The position numbers were made by a program, and so were the translations under genes. Below are positions 1-4,494 of a DNA stretch of 6,381 nucleotides, in pieces. Under the pieces are notes generated by a model. That model searched no databases. It saw nothing but the letters and a program-made list of their open reading frames with translations, and had not been told where the DNA came from. Source of the DNA: Chloroflexales bacterium (GTDB taxonomy: Bacteria > Chloroflexota > Chloroflexia > Chloroflexales > Chloroflexaceae); NCBI GenBank assembly GCA_013336035.1, contig JAAXUL010000481.1, positions 1 to 6,381 on the forward strand, in the 5' to 3' direction. The first letter of the stretch is position 1; each line of letters starts with the position of its first letter.

Positions 1-102
1 GCCATTGACCTCGAGCACCTTGCAGCGGCGGATCTCGCCGCTCGGGAGCTCAATTTCGCCGAGTTCGTCGTATTTGACGCCGCTGACATGCTGGACCAGC
101 AT
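1..102 (-). CDS. ntpB: V/A-type ATP synthase subunit B, N-terminal fragment (partial, 5' end replaced)
   Basis: Reading from the ATG at 102 to the window edge gives 34 codons beginning MLVQHVSGVKYDELGEIEL and ending KVLEVNG. This resembles the N-terminal beta-barrel of the non-catalytic B subunit of V/A-type ATPases (family pattern: GPL..VE.V.GV.Y.E.VEI.LPDG..RRGQVLEV). In that family about 10-15 residues (YRT-x-S-x-I-x-GPL) precede this point. Here the same frame continues upstream only for a few matching residues (GPPLM, to about 114) and then becomes unrelated, because a gnd start occupies that DNA. The fragment therefore lacks its native start. Its ATG overlaps the stop of the short gnd-like ORF (TGATG), so translation by re-initiation is possible but unproven. 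The rest of the gene lies outside the window. The family call rests on recalled motifs, not an alignment. Confidence 0.6.
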   Translation of the reverse strand, partial: MLVQHVSGVKYDELGEIELPSGEIRRCKVLEVNG

Positions 103-158
103 CAGCGGCGGGCCAGGCCCGCGCCCATGCGCCCGAGGCCAATCATTCCGATATGCAT
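102..158 (-). pseudogene. gnd: 6-phosphogluconate dehydrogenase N-terminal stub (18 codons, then stop)
   Basis: The ORF encodes 18 residues, MHIGMIGLGRMGAGLARR, followed by TGA. This is a near-perfect start of the NAD(P)-binding Rossmann domain of decarboxylating 6-phosphogluconate dehydrogenase: first beta strand, then the dinucleotide-binding GLGRMG motif at residues 7-12. The family has about 300 (short form) or 470 residues and would continue with a few more residues of helix 1, not a stop. Downstream of the stop the DNA matches a V/A-type ATPase B subunit instead. The start is well supported: AGAAGGA lies 5 nt upstream of the ATG. Either the gene was broken by a real rearrangement, or two contigs were joined wrongly. 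Read literally, the stub would be an 18-residue leader peptide whose stop overlaps the next ATG. Confidence 0.75.
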
Positions 159-163
159 AATAG

Positions 164-170
164 TCCTTCT
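164..170 (-). promoter_or_regulatory. Shine-Dalgarno site of the gnd stub
   Basis: The minus strand reads AGAAGGA, then a 5-nt spacer (CTATT), then the ATG at 158. It is a stronger site than those of most genes here and shows that 158 is a genuine start. Its AAG bases lie in one arm of a 7-bp hairpin (166-185). Confidence 0.75.
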
Positions 171-185
171 GCAATCGAGCAGAAG
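166..185. repeat. 7-bp hairpin overlapping the gnd ribosome binding site
   Basis: The plus strand reads CTTCTGC (166-172), AATCGA loop (173-178), GCAGAAG (179-185), a perfect 7-bp stem. In the minus-strand transcript the proximal arm contains part of the AGAAGGA ribosome binding site. The distal arm (179-185) is also the inner end of the larger fold-back repeat, so it has two possible partners: 166-172 or 271-277. A regulatory role is inference. Confidence 0.5.
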
Positions 186-277
186 TAACCCTGTCACGCT
201 GAGCAAAGCGAAGCGTCTCGGCCGGGACGCTGAGCGAAGCGAAGCGTGACAGGTAGCTCCCACAGGGTTACTTCTGC
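179..277. repeat. 99-bp palindromic (fold-back) intergenic repeat, MITE/REP-like
   Basis: The outer arms are a perfect 16-bp inverted repeat: GCAGAAGTAACCCTGT at 179-194 and its reverse complement at 262-277. A nested 10-bp inverted repeat pairs CTGTCACGCT (191-200) with AGCGTGACAG (243-252). Inside are two direct copies of a 21-bp unit, acgctgagc[a/g]aagcgaagcgt at 196-216 and 227-247, with 20 of 21 positions identical. No transposase is present and no clear target-site duplication is seen. GCTGAGCGAAGCGAAGCG-type units are, from general knowledge, a widespread dispersed intergenic repeat in several bacterial phyla including Chloroflexota. The right arm overlaps the last codons and stop of the 78-aa ORF. 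Confidence 0.85.
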
Positions 278-504
278 GGTATTGCGCCCTTCTCTTTCCA
301 AGTGAGTTGATCGCTCGCCTTTTGGCCCGCAGCGAGCAACGCATAAGAGACATCCAGGCAGTTCGGCGTGCCCGGATCGTTGCGCCGGTCGATGCTGGTC
401 AGGAACCCGCCATTGGCGATGGCACCCCAACGCTCTTCCGGCAACTTCGGTGCCAACACCGGCTCCGACTCCATACAAAGACTCTGCGGATGAAGATCGT
501 TCAT
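268..504 (-). CDS. hypothetical protein, 78 aa, ending inside the repeat
   Basis: I do not recognise this protein. It begins MNDLHPQSLCMESEPVLAPK and ends KEKGAIPQK. It looks soluble, with no membrane segment or signal peptide. The start at 504 lies 4 nt after the stop of the upstream hydrolase, so it could be the last gene of that cluster by translational coupling; no clear Shine-Dalgarno is seen. The final codons CAG AAG TAA are made by the outer arm of the fold-back repeat, so the original C-terminus may have been cut off when the repeat inserted. Base composition is visibly less GC-rich than the neighbours, which fits transferred or decaying DNA. The frame is also open further upstream to 546 inside the hydrolase. 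It could be a spurious ORF. Confidence 0.4.
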   Translation of the reverse strand: MNDLHPQSLCMESEPVLAPKLPEERWGAIANGGFLTSIDRRNDPGTPNCLDVSYALLAAGQKASDQLTWKEKGAIPQK

Positions 505-508
505 CGGC

Positions 509-1450
509 TCACGCGGCCAGCTGGCGGATCTGCGCGGCCACCGCATCGGCCGTGATCTGCATATAGCTGCGCCCGTCGGGCAGATACACCCCGTCGTCGA
601 GGTAGCTGCCCAACCCGGCGTGATCCATCGGCCCGAGGCAGACCACGCGGATCGTCCCGGCGGCTACCCCACGCGCCCAGCGCGTCGCCGTGCGCAGCGG
701 CCAGCGCCCAGGGAAGAACACCTCGCCCAGGCGCTGCATCGTATCGCGCGTGCCGTAGAAGTGGGTCAGGGCCGCGATCTGGTCGAGCGCCGGGCTGGGG
801 TTCATCAGCCCGCCGAGGGAGATCACCTGCACGGGGGCGCGCAGGGTGGCATGGAGGTAGCTGGCCGAGACCAGCGCGATCTGCGCGCCGCCGCTGTAGC
901 CGAGCAGGCAAACCGGCGTGCCGCTGCCGAGGCGGTAGCCCTGGCGCAGCAGCCCCTGGATGATCATCTCGGCGGTGTCGTAGCCGTAGATCGGCCCGTA
1001 GCGCGCATCGGCGGCGACGGCAATGTGCAGAATGTTGCGCAGATCGATCAGTTTGCCGACGACCTTCAGTGGCCCCTTGCGCAGGCGCTCGGTGTTGACC
1101 CAGCCCCAGAATCGGCCCATGTGGCGCTGGCTGGTCATGCTCAGGTTCTCGATGGAGTAGGGGAAGACATCGGTGATCAGGGTCAGGCCGGGGATGCGCG
1201 TGGCCAGCGCCGCCAGGAAGCGGTCCTCGTAGCGCGTCGAGTAGGCGCCGGAGATATCGCCCATGCCCGAGAGGTAGACTAGAAATGGCCCGGCCGCCGG
1301 CGCGGCGTCAGCGGGCGGCACCAGCGCGGCCGGCGCGCTTCGCCCCCGCCAGCCCGCCCAGTAGATCAGGGCCGAGGCCGGCACGCTTATCGCCGCCGCC
1401 ACCAGCACCAGCGCGCAGATCAGGGCGAGCCAGAGCGCCGCGTCGCTCAT
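509..1450 (-). CDS. membrane-anchored alpha/beta hydrolase, 313 aa
   Basis: A probable serine hydrolase of the alpha/beta fold; the substrate is unknown. Residues 5-31 form one hydrophobic segment (signal anchor), followed by a WRGR basic flank and an Ala/Pro-rich linker to about 54. The hydrolase domain starts at strand FLVYLSG (56-62). The nucleophile motif GYSGG (184-188) gives Ser186; Asp236 in the YGTRD segment and His277 in PMDHAG are the likely acid and base. The order and spacing fit the fold. The basic residues after the helix favour a cytoplasmic domain, but topology is uncertain. The start at 1450 is chosen because ATGA overlaps the stop of the upstream membrane-protein gene (translational coupling); a longer frame to 1690 would overlap that gene by about 240 bp. 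Lipase, esterase or thioesterase activity are all possible. Confidence 0.8.
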   Translation of the reverse strand: MSDAALWLALICALVLVAAAISVPASALIYWAGWRGRSAPAALVPPADAAPAAGPFLVYLSGMGDISGAYSTRYEDRFLAALATRIPGLTLITDVFPYSIENLSMTSQRHMGRFWGWVNTERLRKGPLKVVGKLIDLRNILHIAVAADARYGPIYGYDTAEMIIQGLLRQGYRLGSGTPVCLLGYSGGAQIALVSASYLHATLRAPVQVISLGGLMNPSPALDQIAALTHFYGTRDTMQRLGEVFFPGRWPLRTATRWARGVAAGTIRVVCLGPMDHAGLGSYLDDGVYLPDGRSYMQITADAVAAQIRQLAA

Positions 1451-2049
1451 GGCTTGCCCGTGGGCGGCGCGTAGCCGGGGATCACCAGCGGGAGATCGGC
1501 GACGCCCAGCTGCGCCGCGTGCCCGGTGCTGAGCTGCCACACGCGGCGGCCAAGCCGCGCGGCCGGGACACCCAGCAGCCAGTGGACGCCCTGGAGCAGC
1601 AGCCAGCCCAGCAGGGCGCAGAGTACCGCCTGCCAGGGCGGCAGGCTGAAGGTGGCGCTGATCGCCGTCAGGGCGACCAGCAGGCTCCACAGGTGTAGGC
1701 TGCGGCCGATCAGCGGGCCGACGTAGGGCAGCAGCACGAGGGCCCCCAGGAGCAGCGGCACGTAAGCGGCGCTGATCGCCACAAATGCCTGACCCAGCGA
1801 GCCGATATCGTGGAAGGCTAGCGCCGCCAGCATCCAGAGCGCCGCGACCCAGAGCAGCGCGCTCAGCAGATAGAGCAGCGCGCTGAGGGCCAGGTTCAGC
1901 ACCACTCGCAGCAGCGCGATGCGGTTGAACAGCAAGATTACGCCCCGGCTCCCCAGGCCTTCCGACAGGCCGGCCAGCACGATGATCGCCGCCGCCACGG
2001 CCACGGTGGGCCAGCTGGGCGCGGCGCTCGCGAGCAGCTGGGTGTCCAT
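1447..2049 (-). CDS. multi-pass membrane protein, YIP1-like, 200 aa
   Basis: A strongly hydrophobic integral membrane protein. Likely helices lie near residues 14-28, 46-77 (long enough for two), 87-110, 118-133 and 137-160, followed by a basic, polar C-terminal tail (RLGRRVWQLSTGH onward) that is probably cytoplasmic. The pattern of a helix ending in a Pro-containing stretch (YVPLLLGALVLLPYVG), then a short loop and the LHLWSLLVAL helix, is reminiscent of the YIP1 domain, but no diagnostic motif is present, so the family is tentative. The start at 2049 lies 3 nt after the csbD-like stop, with AGGTGA about 10 nt upstream. The stop overlaps the hydrolase start by 4 nt, so the three genes are almost certainly co-transcribed. 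A scaffold or partner role for the anchored hydrolase is inference. Confidence 0.65.
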   Translation of the reverse strand: MDTQLLASAAPSWPTVAVAAAIIVLAGLSEGLGSRGVILLFNRIALLRVVLNLALSALLYLLSALLWVAALWMLAALAFHDIGSLGQAFVAISAAYVPLLLGALVLLPYVGPLIGRSLHLWSLLVALTAISATFSLPPWQAVLCALLGWLLLQGVHWLLGVPAARLGRRVWQLSTGHAAQLGVADLPLVIPGYAPPTGKP

Positions 2050-2052
2050 TCG

Positions 2053-2349
2053 CTACTTGTTCACCTGCTTACGACGTGTGCCCCGGACGATCTTCGTGTG
2101 GCCTTCGGACGAAAGGCCAGGGCTCTGGAGCACAGAACCAGTTCCCGGCGTGATCGTGCCGTCCCGCTCTTGGATGGCGCCGCGCGCCTGCCCGGAGGCC
2201 AGCTCGGCGGCCGCCTCCGCCTGCGCCATGGCCACCTCGGCGGTGCCCTCGTCGATGAGTTGCTGATTGCCGATCAGCCTGCCGAAACCAAGCTTGACGT
2301 TTCCGGCCACCGCTTTACCGCGGCTACTTGTGGGGTTGTGCTCTGCCAT
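2053..2349 (-). CDS. CsbD-like stress-response protein, 98 aa
   Basis: Residues 9-60 match the CsbD-like pattern: SRGKAVAGNVKLGFGRLIGN, then a D/E-G turn (LIDEGTAE), then an Ala/Glu-rich helix ending GQARGAIQE. Family members are small hydrophilic helical proteins induced by general stress (CsbD of Bacillus subtilis is sigma-B dependent); their biochemical role is not established. This copy has an extra tail of about 38 residues (61-98) that is Gly/Thr/Ser-rich and ends in a basic patch (RGTRRKQVNK). The start at 2349 is preferred over the in-frame ATG at 2367 because GGAGGAGA sits 8 nt before it, whereas 2367 has no ribosome binding site. It is the first gene of the minus-strand cluster, divergent from the response regulator. 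Confidence 0.75.
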   Translation of the reverse strand: MAEHNPTSSRGKAVAGNVKLGFGRLIGNQQLIDEGTAEVAMAQAEAAAELASGQARGAIQERDGTITPGTGSVLQSPGLSSEGHTKIVRGTRRKQVNK

Positions 2350-2413
2350 ACGACCGATCTCCTCCATCGCGCTACGTCAGCCGCCCGCGGCCGACGAGAT
2401 ACACTCGTTCGCC

Positions 2414-2429
2414 TACGTGCAGCATAGCA
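2414..2429 (-). promoter_or_regulatory. putative extended -10 promoter for the csbD cluster (left arm of the 16-bp inverted repeat)
   Basis: On the minus strand this reads TGCTATGCTGCACGTA. TGC-TATGCT (2429 to 2421) fits an extended -10 element (TGnTATAAT). No good -35 is seen upstream, which extended -10 promoters tolerate. A transcript starting near 2414 would have a leader of about 65 nt to the ATG at 2349. The arm is exactly repeated, inverted, at 2501-2516. It may instead be an operator. Confidence 0.45.
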
Positions 2430-2445
2430 CCCGCGCGCCCCGCCG

Positions 2446-2464
2446 GTATGAAGGTCGCTCATAC
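2446..2464. promoter_or_regulatory. small palindrome in the divergent promoter region, possible operator
   Basis: GTATGA (2446-2451) and TCATAC (2459-2464) form a 6-bp inverted repeat with a 7-nt spacer. It lies between the two putative -10 elements and covers the -35 position of the leftward one. The octamer CCGGTATG occurs here (2443-2450) and again at 2495-2502, 52 bp (about five helical turns) away, overlapping the rightward -10. A regulator site is plausible but short repeats of this size can arise by chance. Confidence 0.3.
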
Positions 2465-2500
2465 TGCGCCGGCCTGCGCCCGCACACGTGCTGCCCGGTA

Positions 2501-2516
2501 TGCTATGCTGCACGTA
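2501..2516 (+). promoter_or_regulatory. putative extended -10 promoter for the response regulator (right arm of the 16-bp inverted repeat)
   Basis: The plus strand reads TGCTATGCTGCACGTA, identical to the csbD-side arm in the opposite direction. TG at 2501-2502 and TATGCT at 2504-2509 form an extended -10 pattern. The hexamer 17 bp upstream (CGCACA, 2481-2486) is a poor -35. Start near 2516 would leave about 40 nt to the ATG at 2556. A second -10-like hexamer, TATAGT at 2525-2530, is also present. Confidence 0.45.
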
Positions 2517-2555
2517 TCTTGCTCTATAGTCTCCGCAGTTTGGAGAGGGCGGTCG

Positions 2556-3296
2556 ATGAACCCGCATGCCCCCGCGCTCGAATCGGTGCCCCGCGTGCTG
2601 CTGGTGATCGCGCAGCCGCTGCTGGCCCAGTATGTCAGCCTCGCGCTCAACCACGGGATTGCCCAGACTCGGGCTGTCCCAGACGCGCCCGAGGCGCGTA
2701 CCGCGCTCAGCGCATGGCGCCCGCACCTGGCCGTCGTCGACATGGACCTGGCGCACGGGACGATCCTGGAGCAGCTCGGCTACACCGCCCCGTCGGCCGA
2801 GCGCATCCCGCTGATCGCCCTGACCCGGCGCGGCGACCTGGCGCGCAAGCTGGCCGCCTTCGACCACGGCGTCGACGATATCCTCACCGTGCCGTTCTCG
2901 CCCGAGGAGCTGGTCGCCAGGCTGCTCGCGGTGCTGCGGCGCAGCTACCATACGGTGGTGGCCTTCACGCCGGTGATCCGGCTCGGCGACCTGGAGATCG
3001 ATATCCTCAACCGCAGCGTGCGCGTCCACGGCAAGGAGCTGCAGCTCACGGCGGTCGAGCTGAGCCTGCTCTATCTGCTGGCCGCCAACCCGGGCCAGCT
3101 GCTGAGCCGCGATGTAATCCTCGACCAGCTCTGGGGCGCCGACTATGTGCCCGAGAGCAATATCGTCGACCGCCACATCCGCAATCTGCGGGTCAAGCTG
3201 CAGAACGGCTGGCGCCACCCGCGCTATATCGCGACGATCCCCGGTCAGGGCTACCGCTTCATCGCCACTGCGTCCGACGAGCCGCCCGCAAGCTAG
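2556..3296 (+). CDS. OmpR/PhoB-family response regulator with degenerate receiver domain, 246 aa
   Basis: A DNA-binding transcription regulator. Residues 12-128 form a receiver domain: RVLLVIAQP strand, LAVVDMDLAHG with Asp62 at the phospho-acceptor position, LIALT with the switch Thr90, and a final helix. Residues 140-236 form an OmpR-type winged helix: LTAVELSLLYLLAANPGQLL, recognition helix around NIVDRHIRNLRVKL, and the closing wing TIPGQGYRF. Three hallmarks are changed: the acidic pair after the first strand (usually DD/DE) reads IAQ, and the conserved Lys of the KPF motif is Val (TVPF, 111-114). Metal-dependent phosphorylation is thus doubtful although Asp62 remains. No sensor kinase is adjacent. 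The start at 2556 has GGAGAGGG 6 nt upstream; the longer frame from 2328 overlaps the divergent promoters. It probably acts on the shared intergenic region, an inference. Confidence 0.88.
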   Translation: MNPHAPALESVPRVLLVIAQPLLAQYVSLALNHGIAQTRAVPDAPEARTALSAWRPHLAVVDMDLAHGTILEQLGYTAPSAERIPLIALTRRGDLARKLAAFDHGVDDILTVPFSPEELVARLLAVLRRSYHTVVAFTPVIRLGDLEIDILNRSVRVHGKELQLTAVELSLLYLLAANPGQLLSRDVILDQLWGADYVPESNIVDRHIRNLRVKLQNGWRHPRYIATIPGQGYRFIATASDEPPAS

Positions 3297-3372
3297 AGCT
3301 TTGTCCGCAGCGCTCTGCCAGGAGGTGAGGCGTAAGGGCGGCCCAGCGTGGCCGCCCCCGCAAGCTAAGGCT
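3281..3372. repeat. imperfect direct duplication at the two convergent gene ends
   Basis: The 20 bases at 3281-3300, covering the stop of the response regulator, recur at 3351-3372 across the stop of the GH130 gene, with a 2-nt insertion and two mismatches. Both copies share GCCGCCC and GCAAGCTA. The TAG of one gene and the reverse-complement TAG of the other both lie in the repeated GCTA. It may be a small tandem duplication of the gene end. Confidence 0.45.
3336..3357. terminator. GC-rich hairpin between convergent genes, possible bidirectional terminator
   Basis: GGGCGGCC (3336-3343), 6-nt loop CAGCGT, GGCCGCCC (3350-3357): a perfect 8-bp stem in the 68-nt gap between two convergent genes. 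No T-tract follows on either strand, so it is not a classical intrinsic terminator. Position and stability support a termination or 3'-end-protecting role. Confidence 0.45.
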
Positions 3373-4471
3373 CCGCGTGCGAGGCGGAGGCGTGGCTGCC
3401 GTGCATGGTCGGGTCAATCTGCGCCGGCAGCGTCAGCCGGGCGACGCCGATCGCGGCGTCGGCCATGCCGTAGTAGACATCCACCCGCCCATCATTGCGC
3501 TGGTCGACCCCGGTCGGGAAGACCACGTTGGGCACCACGCCGAACCGCTCCTCCTCGGCCTCCGGGATGAGGATCGGATCAGCGGAGCGGTACAGCACCC
3601 TGCGCGGGTCGTCGCCGTCGAGCAGCATCGCGCCGGCGCTGTAGCGCACGTGCGGCTGGTGATCGACCCCCTCGAGGATCTGGCCGGCGACGCCGTGGTA
3701 GATCAGCAGCCAGCCATGCGGCGTGCGGATCGGCGGCGTTCCGGCGCCGATCTTCTTCTCCTCCCAGGGCCGGGCCGGCGTCGCCAGCAGCGTATGATCG
3801 CGCCAGGTGAGCAGCGCGGCCGGGTTGGCCTGGGCCGGCGCGAGGGCGCAGTAGGAGATCCAGATGCTGGGGCGCTCCTCGACTACGCCGGCCGGCAGCA
3901 CGGTCATGCGGCCCTGGGCGTGGGCCGGCCGGTGGAGCAGGGCCAGCGCCGGCTGACCGTGCGGGTCGGCCACCAGCTCGGGGAAGATCACGGCGTCCTT
4001 ATTGTCGTAGAGGTCGAAGTCCACCCGCAGCGCCGGGTCGAAGGCGAACTTCAGCGGGCCGACGCGCTCCCAGTGCAGGGCGTCGGCCGAGGCGGCCAGG
4101 GCGATGCGCGCCCCAAGCGGGCCGTAGGCGGTGTAGGTCATCAGGTAGCGCTCAAGCGGCGCCACATAAGTGACGCGCGCGTCCTCGCAGCCGGCGGTGT
4201 GCGCGTTCTGCTCGTACGACTCGCTCGGCTCTAGGGCGTAGCCGCGCCGCTCCACGCCGATCGGCTCGCCGGCCGGGTCGAAGATCACCTCGGCGATGCC
4301 GATCCGCGAGTAGTTGCCGGCCGCGACGACCCGCGGGAAGAGGTAGAGCCGGCCATCTGGCGCGCGCGCCGTGGCCGGGTTGAGCACGCCGAGCGCCTCG
4401 TCGGCATTGTGCGGGTCGCCGCGCATGATTACGCCCAGGCGCGTCATCCGGAAGGGCATTGGGTCGGTCAT
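3365..4471 (-). CDS. glycoside hydrolase family 130 protein (beta-mannoside phosphorylase or mannosidase), 368 aa
   Basis: GH130 enzymes cleave beta-1,4- or beta-1,2-mannosides, most by phosphorolysis giving mannose 1-phosphate, some by hydrolysis. Family signatures appear in order: NPATARAPDGRLYLFPRV (31-48); GCEDARV (94-100), the GxEDPR motif with proposed catalytic acid Asp97; NKDAVIFPE (157-165); LLHRP (179-182, often present in phosphorylases); GAGTPPI then GWLLIYHGV (242-261); PNVVFPTG (314-321); YYGMAD (333-338). Length is normal for a five-bladed beta-propeller without extra domains. No signal peptide, so cytoplasmic. The start at 4471 has AAGGGGA 6 nt upstream; in-frame Mets further up fall inside the permease gene. 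It lies 23 nt after the permease stop, so imported sugar is its likely substrate. Which linkage, and phosphorolysis versus hydrolysis, cannot be settled here. Confidence 0.88.
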   Translation of the reverse strand: MTDPMPFRMTRLGVIMRGDPHNADEALGVLNPATARAPDGRLYLFPRVVAAGNYSRIGIAEVIFDPAGEPIGVERRGYALEPSESYEQNAHTAGCEDARVTYVAPLERYLMTYTAYGPLGARIALAASADALHWERVGPLKFAFDPALRVDFDLYDNKDAVIFPELVADPHGQPALALLHRPAHAQGRMTVLPAGVVEERPSIWISYCALAPAQANPAALLTWRDHTLLATPARPWEEKKIGAGTPPIRTPHGWLLIYHGVAGQILEGVDHQPHVRYSAGAMLLDGDDPRRVLYRSADPILIPEAEEERFGVVPNVVFPTGVDQRNDGRVDVYYGMADAAIGVARLTLPAQIDPTMHGSHASASHAEP

Positions 4472-4494
4472 TACGGGTCCCCTTATGCTGTCGG

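Noticed and set aside
195..250. CRISPR-like array in the repeated region
   Set aside because: Only two 21-bp units with a 10-nt gap, inside a palindromic element; no spacer structure and no cas genes.
620..1282. 220-codon plus-strand ORF opposite the hydrolase
   Set aside because: Shadow frame of a gene with a full catalytic triad; no ribosome binding site or family features.
1451..1690. Longer hydrolase start at 1690
   Set aside because: The extra 80 residues are Pro/Arg/Ala-rich out-of-frame sequence of the upstream membrane protein. The ATGA overlap at 1450 is the better start.
2328..2555. Upstream start at 2328 for the response regulator
   Set aside because: It adds 76 residues with no receiver-domain match, overlaps the start of the divergent csbD-like gene, and lies upstream of a good ribosome binding site at 2542-2549.
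2274..3218. 314-codon minus-strand ORF opposite the response regulator
   Set aside because: It would cross the divergent promoter region and overlap the csbD-like gene; its product has no recognisable domain, while the sense strand encodes a complete regulator.
3377..4234. 285-codon plus-strand ORF opposite the GH130 gene
   Set aside because: Low-complexity Arg/Val/Gly/Asp-rich translation, antisense to a recognised GH130 protein.
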